DNA of 32,731 bases, from IMG/VR virus record IMGVR_UViG_3300021963_000418, positions 1 through 32,731 of that record; one strand, 5' to 3'. Numbering within the stretch: position 1 is the stretch's first letter; every line of letters begins with the position of its first letter. A program made the position numbers and the translations under genes. This document shows positions 7,990 through 16,765 of the stretch, piece by piece. The stretch is from a virus. Below the pieces are notes generated by a model, which did not search any database, was not told the DNA's origin, and saw only the letters and a list, made by a program, of their open reading frames with translations.

Positions 7990-9168
7990 TTATTGGAAAG
8001 ACAAGTTAGCAACGTCGATTTCACCAACGTAGTCACCAGCGTTACCTAGAGACGATGCTGTGTTTGTTAACTCAACATAGCCGTAACGTGTCATAAACGA
8101 AACTACTGGTTCGAATGTGCTAGGATCTAGAACAACACCAGAACTCATCAACGGAATGTAAGGGCAATAGAACGCAGCTGCATCAGCTTCGCTAGAACCT
8201 TTGTAACCAACTAGAACAGCTTGGCTGTCGTTGGCATAACCGTCAACATAAATCTTCATTGCGCCATTCAATGTACCAACAAACTTAGTGTTTGTAGGAG
8301 CTTCGAAAGTACCTTCTGTTGTACGAGCAAATGCGCTAGTAGTAGCAGATTGTAATACTGTCAATGCAGCTGGACTTACAACAGCCCAGTTACCAGCACC
8401 ACGACGTGTACGCTGAGCGATCAAGTTAGCTGTGCGGTTAATTAAAACAGCAAGAGCAGCATGCTCGTCACCAACGAAAGTAGCTGTACCTGATACAGCA
8501 GCTTGGTCGTATGTGTAGTCAGTTGCAGCCAACGCACGTAGAGAACCTAGGATCTCTTGGTCAATTTCAACTGTGATTTCTTGTGCCAAAGCAGCCATAA
8601 TTTCAGCTTCAACATCCAAACCGTGCATAGATTGTGCATCTTGCGCGGCTTCAAATGTCCAACGAGCTGACAACTTACGTGTCTTAGCTTCAACAACTTG
8701 TTTCAAGATTTGAACGTTGATCTTGTTACCAGCAACACCTTCAAGTGTAGATGTGCTTGTAGCCTGACCAGTTGCGTTGCTACCAGAGTAAGCAACAGCA
8801 ATCTTGAATGGGCTTAATGCCTCGTCACCGGCTGTGGTACTTGTACCATAGCTTGAACCATCATTAACGCTGTCAGCATAGCGAACACGCAATGTGTGGA
8901 TCTGTGCAACAGGGCCAGTCATTGGTTGAACGCCAACGATTTCGTTAGCGATAACTGTAGGCATAACACGACGGATAACAGGTAGAATTACACGGTTAAG
9001 TGTAGCTACGTTGCCAGCTTGTGTTGAACCTGCGCTGGCATTTTCTGCCAACATTTTACGGGTGTTTTCTAAGATAACGCCCATTGTGGTGCGCTTAGAA
9101 CCATTTAGGCCTTCTAACAGGGCGTCTTTGGTTTCGCCCCAACGGCTTTCTAATAATGCTTGTGTCAT
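7990..9168 (-). CDS. 23: Major capsid protein, gp23-type (392 aa)
   Basis: The main shell protein of the T4-like head. The diagnostic segment PVIRRVMPTVIANEIVGVQ followed by PMTGPVAQIHTLRVRY (about residues 63-98) closely matches T4 gp23. Candidate prohead-protease sites of the (L/I)xE type lie in the N-terminus; LAE at residues 40-42 is the most likely delta-peptide end, by analogy with T4. T4 gp23 is 521 aa, so this capsid protein is short and probably lacks the large insertion domain. No gp24 vertex gene is seen nearby. The ATG follows TAGGAG. The gene lies directly downstream of gp22 and is closed by a strong terminator, the canonical 21-22-23 order. Confidence 0.95.
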   Translation of the reverse strand: MTQALLESRWGETKDALLEGLNGSKRTTMGVILENTRKMLAENASAGSTQAGNVATLNRVILPVIRRVMPTVIANEIVGVQPMTGPVAQIHTLRVRYADSVNDGSSYGTSTTAGDEALSPFKIAVAYSGSNATGQATSTSTLEGVAGNKINVQILKQVVEAKTRKLSARWTFEAAQDAQSMHGLDVEAEIMAALAQEITVEIDQEILGSLRALAATDYTYDQAAVSGTATFVGDEHAALAVLINRTANLIAQRTRRGAGNWAVVSPAALTVLQSATTSAFARTTEGTFEAPTNTKFVGTLNGAMKIYVDGYANDSQAVLVGYKGSSEADAAAFYCPYIPLMSSGVVLDPSTFEPVVSFMTRYGYVELTNTASSLGNAGDYVGEIDVANLSFQ

Positions 9169-9195
9169 TTCAATTTTCTCCTATTTAGGGTTTAG

Positions 9196-10314
9196 TCACT
9201 TTAGCCCTGCTAAACGTTTCATTTCAAATACATTTGACATTATGTCATTTGCACGAGAATTGTCAACGGCAGTTTTAGCAGTTTTATCACCAGTTACTTC
9301 TACACGACTCTCAGTTAATACTTTTGCTTGTGGAGCAGGAGTAGCAACAGAGCTGTTGTTTAGAACGGCTGGTAGATATTTTTCATATGCAGACTGTAAC
9401 TTATCTGTCTGCACTGATTCGAGTAAGTCACGCATGATTGCGGCTTTCTCTTTGTTTAAAGGTTTCATCATTTCTGCAAGTTTTTCCTTGCGAGCTGCTG
9501 ATTCTTTAATGATCTTAATTTCTTTTTCTTTGGATTCAACTAAAACATTTTTGTTTTCAATTGCACGAACTGCTTCGCCCAATCTCTGAGACAATGCACC
9601 AACGGTACCTTGTAACTCACGGATCTGCTTGTTCTCATTTAAATGAGTGCCAGCAAACTCGCTTGCAAATGCTTCGAATAAACGACGACCGAACATGTTT
9701 TCACGTGCAGACGTAATGTCTTCTTTTAGTTGAGTCAGTTCTGACTCTAACGAACTGGTAACAGCCTCTTGAACAGCGGCAGCAGATTGCTTAACAAATC
9801 GAGCTTGTAGTTCAGCTAATTTAGCTTTACCTTCAACAACCAAGCGAACCTTAGTTTCCACTACGGCTTTCTTGTCTTGTTCAAACTCTTTGATTTCTTC
9901 TGCTAGAGCACGGATAACAAACTTTTCTAACTTGCCTGTGGCAGCTTCGTAAACTTTGCGATCAGCACGTAATTCTTTAATCTCTTCGGCTAGCTTGCTA
10001 ACCATAAAACTATCAAATTTTCCAGCACTTTCCACCATGTGGTTTTTAAACTTTACACGGTCTTCTGCTAACTGTTTCTTTTCGTCTGCGAACTCTTGTA
10101 GTTCAGCAGTGAGAGATTCTGTAACCATTTTGTCAAGAGCTTCAACCATAACTTGTTTGTCATGTGTATAACGTTGTGCGAATTCTTCACGTAGTTCAGC
10201 ACGTACTTGCTCTTTTGCTTCAGTGATTCTGGTTTCCCAGGCTTCGGCAATAGCTTGACGTGTGTCTTCGTTGATAATTCCGTTATCCAACAATGGTTTG
10301 ATAGCATCTAACAT
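9196..10314 (-). CDS. 22: Prohead core scaffolding protein, gp22-type (372 aa)
   Basis: The main internal scaffold around which gp23 assembles, later degraded by the prohead protease. Almost the whole protein is charged helix or coiled coil, with repeated stretches such as FVIRALAEEIKEFEQDKK and MVSKLAEEIKELRADRK (about residues 100-150). Many (L/I)xE sites (LAE, IAE, LQE) fit digestion by gp21. The C-terminus, VFEMKRLAGLK, resembles the conserved end of gp22 proteins. The ATG follows AAGGAG, 12 nt after the gp21 stop. Position and composition together make the call firm. Confidence 0.9.
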   Translation of the reverse strand: MLDAIKPLLDNGIINEDTRQAIAEAWETRITEAKEQVRAELREEFAQRYTHDKQVMVEALDKMVTESLTAELQEFADEKKQLAEDRVKFKNHMVESAGKFDSFMVSKLAEEIKELRADRKVYEAATGKLEKFVIRALAEEIKEFEQDKKAVVETKVRLVVEGKAKLAELQARFVKQSAAAVQEAVTSSLESELTQLKEDITSARENMFGRRLFEAFASEFAGTHLNENKQIRELQGTVGALSQRLGEAVRAIENKNVLVESKEKEIKIIKESAARKEKLAEMMKPLNKEKAAIMRDLLESVQTDKLQSAYEKYLPAVLNNSSVATPAPQAKVLTESRVEVTGDKTAKTAVDNSRANDIMSNVFEMKRLAGLK

Positions 10315-10326
10315 CTGGATATCTCC

Positions 10327-10968
10327 TTATAATTTTAAATCTTTGATTAGGCGTTTAATGCCTTCTTGCAGGTACTTTTGTACTTTTTGATTTTGATTGG
10401 CTTCACAGGCCATCTCAAATACTTTCTCACCGCCACGCATGTTCATTAAACCTTCATAAATTGCTTTAGGATAGGCATGAGGTGCGCTGGGTTGAGCCAC
10501 GATGTCCACAGTAATGATTTCAAACTCACTAACATGTCCACTGCTTTCGTTAACATTACCAGAACCACGTGAGCTAACACCTAGTTTAACGCCGCTTGTT
10601 AGCATTGCAGTAACTAGTTCGCCCATTGGAGTTGGTAATATTGTTAATTTTCCAAAACCTGCAGGACCGTCCATCCACATTTTATCAATCATGTGTGATA
10701 CACGGTCTAGGTTAATTTTTAAATCATCTGGATGATCTACTTCGCCTAGGACGGAGTAGCCACCTTTGATTTGATCGTTAATGGAACTTACAGCTTTTTC
10801 AATTTCATGAACGGGGTAAACACGTTCGTTGGCGTTCTTAACACCACCTTCGATGAATACCCCCTCCATTCTGAGCTTTTTCTTACCACTCCCGTCGGTA
10901 GCGTCTTCAGATATAATCTTCAGACCTGCCCGGTCGAATGTTAAGTGCTCTTTTAGGTACAAAGCCAT
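10327..10968 (-). CDS. 21: Prohead maturation serine protease, gp21-type (213 aa)
   Basis: Cleaves scaffold and capsid proteins after (L/I)xE during head maturation. The catalytic His is visible in GEVDHPDD (H79), the Ser in LGVSSRGSG (S132 or S133), and a conserved acidic segment VDIVAQPSAPHAYP follows at 154-167. These are the landmarks of the T4 gp21 / herpesvirus-assemblin fold. Length is close to T4 gp21 (212 aa). The ATG has an AGGA Shine-Dalgarno sequence and lies 13 nt after the stop of the acidic core protein. The order 21-22-23 is conserved. Confidence 0.95.
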   Translation of the reverse strand: MALYLKEHLTFDRAGLKIISEDATDGSGKKKLRMEGVFIEGGVKNANERVYPVHEIEKAVSSINDQIKGGYSVLGEVDHPDDLKINLDRVSHMIDKMWMDGPAGFGKLTILPTPMGELVTAMLTSGVKLGVSSRGSGNVNESSGHVSEFEIITVDIVAQPSAPHAYPKAIYEGLMNMRGGEKVFEMACEANQNQKVQKYLQEGIKRLIKDLKL

Positions 10969-10981
10969 TTGTAGTTCCTAA

Positions 10982-12007
10982 TTACTTTCGGCCAGTGTTC
11001 TGTGCTTGCACAGACTTAGTGGCTACTGGTAACTTACCGCCTGTGGTTTGGCCTTCTGCACCGCGAGCATCTTTGGTATACTCATGGCCTGTGCTCTTAG
11101 GAGCGCCAGCTTTGCCGCCAGGAACGTTTACGTTACCGGATTTGATTAGCTCAGGCTTGTCTGCAGCTGCAGGGCTTGTGCCGTCTTGATTCTGTTCGCC
11201 ACCTTTGGCTTTGATAACGTTGCCGCCGAAGTCAGCACCGGGGCCTGTAACAGACTTGCTGTTAGTAGGGGCTTTCTTAGAGCCAGTACCTGTACCAACC
11301 GGAGTACCTTCTGTTGCATCACCGGCGCCACCATAGATGTCACCAACTGTTTCAACATATTCACGCATTAATTCTGTGGCTGTTTTACGGCTTTCCATTT
11401 TACCGGAACCGCTTTTGCCAGACTGTGCAGAACCAGACTTACCTGATTGTGCAGAACCTGATTTGCCTGAACCTTTAGCAAATGGGTTACCTGAACCTTC
11501 TTTGGCTTCAGCAAACTCTTCTGGTTGCTCTGCAGGAGCTGCACCGTCCATGCTGTCCATTCCGCCCATTCCTGGCTCTTCAGCAGGAACTTCGTCTCCA
11601 CCGCCCATGATAGAATCAAACTTAGCCAATAACTCGTCTAGTTTGCTATCAATGTTCATAACTGTACCTTCGAGCTCTTGTGGCTCTTCAGCACCCATTT
11701 CGTCACCGGCAGCAGGGGCATCGCCCATTGGGCCATCTGGAGCGCCGTCTGTGTCAGCATCGCCGTCCAGGCTAAATTCTTCTCCGCCTTCTTCATCGGC
11801 TTCGCCCATAGATTCTTCGCCGGCAACTTCGTCGACTAGGTCTTCTACTTTGGTGCCAGAAACGGCTTCTTCCATGTCAGCTTCTTCATCCATGATAGAC
11901 TCATAGATGTCGCGGCTTTTTTCTACCACGATATCGTGGAACAACGCACGAGCTTTTTGGTCTTCGTCGTTGATGATGTATTCAATTAATTTCTCAAACT
12001 TGTTCAT
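10982..12007 (-). CDS. Acidic prohead core protein, gp67/gp68-like (341 aa)
   Basis: The conserved-looking N-terminus (MNKFEKLIEYIINDEDQKAR, then LFHDIVVEKSRDIYESIMDE) together with its place just upstream of gp21 marks it as a prohead core component like T4 gp68. T4 gp68 is only 141 aa. Here a very acidic low-complexity region (about residues 40-115), a Met/Gly/Pro-rich stretch, a Ser-Gly-Lys repeat (180-203) and a Gly/Lys-rich tail have been added. Low-complexity acidic and basic blocks fit an internal head protein that is proteolysed on maturation. AAGGAG precedes the ATG, and a late-promoter-like element is 36 nt upstream. Confidence 0.7.
   Translation of the reverse strand: MNKFEKLIEYIINDEDQKARALFHDIVVEKSRDIYESIMDEEADMEEAVSGTKVEDLVDEVAGEESMGEADEEGGEEFSLDGDADTDGAPDGPMGDAPAAGDEMGAEEPQELEGTVMNIDSKLDELLAKFDSIMGGGDEVPAEEPGMGGMDSMDGAAPAEQPEEFAEAKEGSGNPFAKGSGKSGSAQSGKSGSAQSGKSGSGKMESRKTATELMREYVETVGDIYGGAGDATEGTPVGTGTGSKKAPTNSKSVTGPGADFGGNVIKAKGGEQNQDGTSPAAADKPELIKSGNVNVPGGKAGAPKSTGHEYTKDARGAEGQTTGGKLPVATKSVQAQNTGRK
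11399..11470 (-). repeat. Three 24-bp repeats coding SGKSGSAQ units
   Basis: Residues 180-203 of the core protein are SGKSGSAQ, SGKSGSAQ, SGKSGSGK, encoded by three similar 24-bp units. This is in-frame microsatellite-like expansion. Confidence 0.85.
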
Positions 12008-12042
12008 AAGAACTCCTTAGTAATGTTTGGCTTTGTAAAGTT

Positions 12043-12050
12043 ATTTACAA
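12043..12050 (-). promoter_or_regulatory. Late-promoter-like element (TGTAAATA)
   Basis: TGTAAATAAC on the minus strand lies 36 nt before the ATG of the acidic core protein gene at 12007. It shares the TAAATA core with the other structural gene promoters and would drive the core protein-21-22-23 unit. Confidence 0.5.
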
Positions 12051-12119
12051 AACTACGTATATTTCTGCGTTAAATGGGGGTTTTTTGAAGGATTTAGACT
12101 AATATTATGATTTTTAATA

Positions 12120-12350
12120 TTAGATACCCGCTCCGCCTGCTTCAGGTGGCGGAGTATATTGTTTTGATACTGCTTTTAGTTTCTTTTCGTGCTCGAGTTT
12201 ACGCACGTCGTGACCTTTACGCAGTTGATTTAAATGTGCTAGAGTGAAGCGTGTAGCACCACGGCTGTCAGTTTTTTTGGCGATACTCTGATCGTCTTGG
12301 TCGGACTGATAGCCAGGGGCGGGGCGGTCAAATAATTCTAAAATAAACAT
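12120..12350 (-). CDS. Small charged protein between portal and core genes (76 aa), gp67 position
   Basis: A 76-aa protein beginning MFILELFDRPAPG and rich in Lys, Arg, Asp and Gln, ending PPPEAGGAGI. In T4 the small core protein gp67 lies between gp20 and gp68, and this ORF has the same position. It lies 25 nt downstream of the portal gene. I see no motif that proves a gp67 relationship, so the assignment is positional. The ATG at 12348-12350 is the only plausible start, and its Shine-Dalgarno sequence is poor. Confidence 0.5.
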   Translation of the reverse strand: MFILELFDRPAPGYQSDQDDQSIAKKTDSRGATRFTLAHLNQLRKGHDVRKLEHEKKLKAVSKQYTPPPEAGGAGI

Positions 12351-12375
12351 AGTAATACTATTTAACCTTTTTTAA

Positions 12376-14094
12376 TTAAACCATTGGTCCAGCGGCATTG
12401 ATTGCGGCGCCGGCTCCTGGTGCATTGGGGCCACCGGCTTCTGGTGCACCTGCAGTCGGGCCTTCAGGTGCTGCGTCAACGTCAGGTCCTAGTCCTTCTA
12501 AATCAGCATTAATACCACCTGGGCTAATACCAACGCTACGTGGGCTAGCAGCATCAGGCTGTGCAAGCTCAACGTCGCCTTTTTCTTCAGCCCACATGCT
12601 TTCGTTTTCACTGATCTCTTGCTCTGTCATGCCCAAATAACGCTTCATTAACCAACGTTTACTTAGGTAAGGATATGCTTCTAACTGTGTAAATGTGGCA
12701 ATACGTGCGCTGTCTATGTCAGCTTGACGGTATTGTGCAAAGTTTTGCGGTTCGTTAAATGATAAATCAAACAAACTTCCATCAATGTTAAAGCCTCTCC
12801 AACGCATAAACAGTTTAAATTCACTGTCTAGCTTGTCTGCAATCATTGACTGCATACGCTGGCAATACTGATTAAAGCGCCATTCTTGAATAAGTGCAGT
12901 ACCTACACGACCGTCTGTGTATGCTTGGCTACCGTCGTCTGCTGTAGTAGGCAAATAGCTACTGGGGATCCGCAAACCACGGAATAACTTGTTGGTAAAG
13001 AAACGTAAGTCTGTGATTTCGCCTAGATTAGCACCACCGGGCAATACATCTACACTCGATCCACGTTGGTCAGCAGTAACAGGGAAGAAGTAATCTTCGT
13101 TGGTTGACAGCGGATTGTATGTAGCATCCATGAATGATGAACCAGGATTAGAACCACCACTTTGGCTGGGAATTCTACGCTGATGAATTTCGTTTTTAAT
13201 ACGTTCAACAAAGGCCATAGCCAAGTGACTGGGCATGTTGCCTACGTCAATCTTAAAGATTCTACGTTCTGGAGCACGTTGTACACGATAGATAATGATA
13301 CTATCTTCAAGTAACTCTTTTTGCTTAAAGACTTTAAAAATGTTTTCTAACACTGAGTTACCAAATGGCCAATATACATCTAGGCCTTCAGTTAAACTGA
13401 TGTGTACCACGTGTTCTGCATTAATAACTGCTTCATTTTGTGCATGACTAAAGCGGCTACCACCACCAAATGGGCTTTGTGGCTGTGTATAAGCACCACT
13501 GGGACCACCCGATTGTGGGTGATTCATATAAGTGTCTGTGGTAGCCACTGCGGTAACTGTTAGATTTTGAAAGTTAGGATTTAAATCTTTGATAAGATAT
13601 TGCTCGGGCTTTTTACCTTCACTTTCGTTGACAATAACTTTGGTAATTTTGGACATTTCTGTCCAATACAACTTAAAGTTTTCTGGATCTCTAACAAATA
13701 CTTGATCGCCGTACTTTAATACGTTGCGAACAATCTTAAACATACGTTTGTTAAATTCATTCAACGCAACCCATTGCTGTAATTGCTCTTTGATAATACG
13801 TACTTCATTGTCGCTGGGCGATTCTTTGAACTTGATGGTAAATGCTGTGTGGTTTTCTGCGTTCTTTTGTGTGCAGAACTCAGCAAGAATATCTAATGCG
13901 GCATTGACCTCCGAATCCATGTCCATTTGTTCGTATTGATTGTAACGTTCAACACGATTGGGCTGTCCTGTGTAAACTTCAGGAAGCTGACTTTGATAGT
14001 TACGAAACCCAGGATCGGGCAAACGGCCACCACCTAAGGGACTAATGTTACTAGGTAAATTATTGGTTTTAAAATATTTTTTCCAACCGGCCAT
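12376..14094 (-). CDS. 20: Portal vertex protein, gp20-type (572 aa)
   Basis: Forms the dodecameric portal through which DNA is packaged and to which the neck attaches. Characteristic segments are RYNQYEQMDMDSEVNAALDILAEF (split here as RYNQYEQMDMDSE and VNAALDILAEF, about residues 50-73), KYGDQVFVRDP (about 127-137), and LPGGANLGEITDLRFFTNKL (about 350-370). These match the well-known cyanophage/T4 portal family, whose g20 is used as an environmental marker. Length is near T4 gp20 (524 aa), with a Pro/Gly/Ala-rich tail of about 60 residues added. It heads the 20-core-21-22-23 block, with a late-promoter-like element 23 nt before the ATG. Confidence 0.95.
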   Translation of the reverse strand: MAGWKKYFKTNNLPSNISPLGGGRLPDPGFRNYQSQLPEVYTGQPNRVERYNQYEQMDMDSEVNAALDILAEFCTQKNAENHTAFTIKFKESPSDNEVRIIKEQLQQWVALNEFNKRMFKIVRNVLKYGDQVFVRDPENFKLYWTEMSKITKVIVNESEGKKPEQYLIKDLNPNFQNLTVTAVATTDTYMNHPQSGGPSGAYTQPQSPFGGGSRFSHAQNEAVINAEHVVHISLTEGLDVYWPFGNSVLENIFKVFKQKELLEDSIIIYRVQRAPERRIFKIDVGNMPSHLAMAFVERIKNEIHQRRIPSQSGGSNPGSSFMDATYNPLSTNEDYFFPVTADQRGSSVDVLPGGANLGEITDLRFFTNKLFRGLRIPSSYLPTTADDGSQAYTDGRVGTALIQEWRFNQYCQRMQSMIADKLDSEFKLFMRWRGFNIDGSLFDLSFNEPQNFAQYRQADIDSARIATFTQLEAYPYLSKRWLMKRYLGMTEQEISENESMWAEEKGDVELAQPDAASPRSVGISPGGINADLEGLGPDVDAAPEGPTAGAPEAGGPNAPGAGAAINAAGPMV

Positions 14095-14116
14095 GTTTGT
14101 TCTCTTTATATTAGTA

Positions 14117-14124
14117 TATTTACC
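14117..14124 (-). promoter_or_regulatory. Late-promoter-like element (GGTAAATA) for the portal gene
   Basis: GGTAAATATAC on the minus strand is placed 23 nt before the gp20 ATG, directly after the stop codon of the tape-measure-like gene. Confidence 0.5.
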
Positions 14125-14127
14125 GCA

Positions 14128-16710
14128 TTAGGCAGAAGCCCACATAGTCTTTTCCGAAATGTCTCTATGATCTTTCATAACAACAATCATTTCTTCAATT
14201 TTCTTAATTAATGCGCTGTTGTCCATGGATACTGGTATACTACGGCCATCCGGCAGCGGAATAACTGCTTCTGCACCTGCTTCGCCAGCAAGACTCGGAC
14301 CGTTGGTAATACCGCCATTTTTCAATTCTGCATGCATGTGTCCGCCTGTGGCGTGTGTGCTTGGAAAGTTGTATTCATCAAGTACACTACTAAATCCCAG
14401 TTGTTTAATTTGTGCCGCAATGGCCTTGCCTTGTTCTAAGGTAGGAGTAAAACCTAGCTTAAAGTCAACAGCTTCGCCTTTTGCATGTTTACTGTTGGCA
14501 CCTCTCTGATACGTGTCATTTAACGCACTAAACACACCGCCTGGGAACATTTTTTGCATTTCTCTAGCCATTGCAACAGTACGAGCATTGGCTGGACCTC
14601 CGGCTACTGCTTCACCGGGATACCGTCCACCAATGTTCAATCCTGAATAATCAGTGGTCATTGATCCTGCTTGCGCTTGTGCATTGGCGCCAAACAGTTG
14701 ATCGTACAATGATTTTCCTGCGCCAACAATGCCGCCGGCGATTGCGCCTGCGCCTGCGCCAAATCCGGTTCCTACTCCCGGTATTACACTACCGGCAATT
14801 GCTCCAGCAATTCCGCCGTAGCCTGCGCCCGCTAACGCAGATTTACCAACCGCTGACATACTAACACCAGTTGGTGCTGGTGGTGGATTTGGATTAGACC
14901 CAATACTTAATCCATACTTGCCCAAGGCGTCGTTGGTTGCTTTTATTAAATTAAATGCACGAACTTGTTCTTCGGCAAACTTTAAAATTGCTGGGGTCAA
15001 TTTTTCACCCAATGCAGTACGTAGAGTTTGTGCATTTTTGTCAATTTGATTAACGGTTGCTTGTAACGCATCTGTTGATTTTGCCGCAGCTTCAACATTT
15101 TTTGCTATATTTTCTGCTGCGTTCGGAGCCTCTAATCTACGATTAAATTGTATTAATTGATTGGCAAAGTCTGCAACACCTTGTTGCGTTGCATCTCCAC
15201 TTAATCTTGCATTTCTAGCAAGTTGTCCAACACCTTCTAGGTTTTCAGTTTGGTATTTTGCTATGCCCGCCGACAACTGCATTTGTAAATCTCTTGCATC
15301 TTTTCCAGACTTGCTAGTGTCACCTATTATGCCAATTAGCTGATCAAATGCACCGGCTATCTTTGGATTAAAATTCATCATTAGCGCGGTTACTGGATCG
15401 GTAATTGTATTGCCCGATAACTTTTCAAGAAAACCTTTTTTCAACACATCTGGCATTGTAGCTAAAATTTCAGTGAGTCTATCAACTCCGCCTTTGCCGC
15501 CAAGTGTCATGGCTTTGAGCATGACGTCAGCTTCCATTGATTGCTCTCGGGCTTTGTCTAAACGCTTTTTAGCATCTTCGCCGGTGAAGTCTGCAATAAC
15601 TCTTAAATTCTTACCGTATTCTAAAGTAGTAGCAGCTAGTTCTTTGTTGCCTGTGGTCAGTAACCTAGCGGATCCAATTTGACTACCAGTAAATGCAATT
15701 AGATCTAATTGCTGTTGTGTGTTGTATCCCAAATTACGTAGCTGTTGATCTAGTCCCGAATCCTGCAATGCTTTACTAACACCGATTAGCCTTTTGGATG
15801 CTGCCGAAGTACCAATACCCATCATTGACAAACTAGCTTGATTGTCTTTGATAAACTGTCCAAACTGTCCTACATCTAACCCGGCATCACGTGCGGCATT
15901 TCTAAGTTCGCCCATACCTCCGGCAAAACTTGCACCTGCACTAGTTGCAGCTTCAAATCCCTTGCGTGTTTTTACCAATTCGTCAATGAAGAATTTTTGT
16001 ATTTCTATAGCGGCTTTGGTTAATGCCCCTGCGGTTTCTGATATACCAACACCCAGTAATCCCAGGCCACCAATGACCATTCTCAGTGGGCGTAACCACG
16101 GAACAAATATTGATGCAACAGCGGCAATGCCTGATGCCGCTGTCATAAAGTCGCCTATGGCTTTGGCAAATTGTCCTGCGGCTTCAGTGGACTTAACAAT
16201 AGTATTACCAAACAACTCCAGTGGGTCTTGACCAGATTGTAGACCACGTGCAAATTGCATAGCGCCAGTCAACATTGTACCCGCAACTTCGCCCAGGCCA
16301 ACAGCCAAGTTTGCAAAGGCTGTTTTCACATTCTTAGTTGCCGCGGCTTTGGCTAAATCGTTTCTATCATTTTGTAGTGCAGAAGCTTGTGCAGATGCAG
16401 CAAACTTCTCTGTTGCGTCTGTGGCTGCATGTTCAGCTGCAATCGCTTTCTTAATTGCAGTTTCAAGTTCTTGTAATTCGTGAGATACATCAACAAGATC
16501 TTTTTTAGTGCCAGATAAGAATTCTCTAAATGTTTGTTGTGCTGGTGCAGTCTTTTTTAAGTCTTCGGTAAACTTTCTCATCTGTTTACTAAAGGCTTCT
16601 AAATTATCAACATCAAAAAATTTCAGAGCTTTACCATTTCCCCCACCGCCCGAAAGTGCAGCAGCAAGCGCCGCAATTGATTTTTCATCTAGTGTAATAA
16701 TATCTGCCAT
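14128..16710 (-). CDS. Tape-measure-like tail protein with C-terminal M15-type peptidase domain (860 aa)
   Basis: Most of the protein is helical and Ala/Gln-rich. A hydrophobic stretch at about 190-235 (GIAAVASIFVPWLRPL, MVIGGLGLLGVGI) and a Gly/Ala zipper at about 640-680 both look membrane-active. Residues 740-796 hold SKHAKGEAVDF and GGHMHAEL, the zinc-ligand pattern of M15/VanY-like peptidases (H742, D749, and H791 or H793). Immediately after comes LAGEAGAEAVIPL, the C-terminal motif common in phage tape-measure proteins. I therefore read it as a tail-length/DNA-ejection protein that can trim peptidoglycan at entry. Its place directly upstream of gp20 is unlike T4, whose tape measure gp29 is in a baseplate cluster. 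CAGG precedes the ATG. It is divergent from the gp26-type gene. Confidence 0.7.
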   Translation of the reverse strand: MADIITLDEKSIAALAAALSGGGGNGKALKFFDVDNLEAFSKQMRKFTEDLKKTAPAQQTFREFLSGTKKDLVDVSHELQELETAIKKAIAAEHAATDATEKFAASAQASALQNDRNDLAKAAATKNVKTAFANLAVGLGEVAGTMLTGAMQFARGLQSGQDPLELFGNTIVKSTEAAGQFAKAIGDFMTAASGIAAVASIFVPWLRPLRMVIGGLGLLGVGISETAGALTKAAIEIQKFFIDELVKTRKGFEAATSAGASFAGGMGELRNAARDAGLDVGQFGQFIKDNQASLSMMGIGTSAASKRLIGVSKALQDSGLDQQLRNLGYNTQQQLDLIAFTGSQIGSARLLTTGNKELAATTLEYGKNLRVIADFTGEDAKKRLDKAREQSMEADVMLKAMTLGGKGGVDRLTEILATMPDVLKKGFLEKLSGNTITDPVTALMMNFNPKIAGAFDQLIGIIGDTSKSGKDARDLQMQLSAGIAKYQTENLEGVGQLARNARLSGDATQQGVADFANQLIQFNRRLEAPNAAENIAKNVEAAAKSTDALQATVNQIDKNAQTLRTALGEKLTPAILKFAEEQVRAFNLIKATNDALGKYGLSIGSNPNPPPAPTGVSMSAVGKSALAGAGYGGIAGAIAGSVIPGVGTGFGAGAGAIAGGIVGAGKSLYDQLFGANAQAQAGSMTTDYSGLNIGGRYPGEAVAGGPANARTVAMAREMQKMFPGGVFSALNDTYQRGANSKHAKGEAVDFKLGFTPTLEQGKAIAAQIKQLGFSSVLDEYNFPSTHATGGHMHAELKNGGITNGPSLAGEAGAEAVIPLPDGRSIPVSMDNSALIKKIEEMIVVMKDHRDISEKTMWASA

Positions 16711-16733
16711 TTTTTAACCTGATTTTAGTAGTA

Positions 16734-16743
16734 CATAAATATA
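16734..16743 (+). promoter_or_regulatory. Late-promoter-like element (CATAAATATA) for the gp26-type gene
   Basis: The plus strand reads ACATAAATATAC, a near match to TATAAATA, with the core about 38 nt upstream of the ATG at 16779. Confidence 0.55.
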
Positions 16744-16757
16744 CTGTACCTCAATTA

Positions 16758-16765
16758 TATTTATT
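16758..16765 (-). promoter_or_regulatory. Late-promoter-like element (AATAAATA) for the tape-measure-like gene
   Basis: The minus strand reads CAATAAATATAATTG, with the core 48 nt before the ATG at 16710. It lies within 20 nt of the plus-strand element, and the two point in opposite directions, so their transcripts would overlap. Confidence 0.5.

Noticed and set aside
9182-9187. TAAATA on the minus strand just before gp23, as a late promoter.
   Set aside because: It lies 13 nt from the ATG; a start 6-8 nt downstream would remove the Shine-Dalgarno sequence. The gp23 message more likely comes from upstream promoters.
11337-11906. 189-aa plus-strand ORF opposite the acidic core protein.
   Set aside because: It is a Ser/Pro-rich mirror of the Glu/Gly-rich low-complexity core gene, which has a good start, a Shine-Dalgarno sequence and conserved context.
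12359-12364. TAAATA before the 76-aa gene as a late promoter.
   Set aside because: It is only about 8 nt from the ATG, too close to leave a leader.
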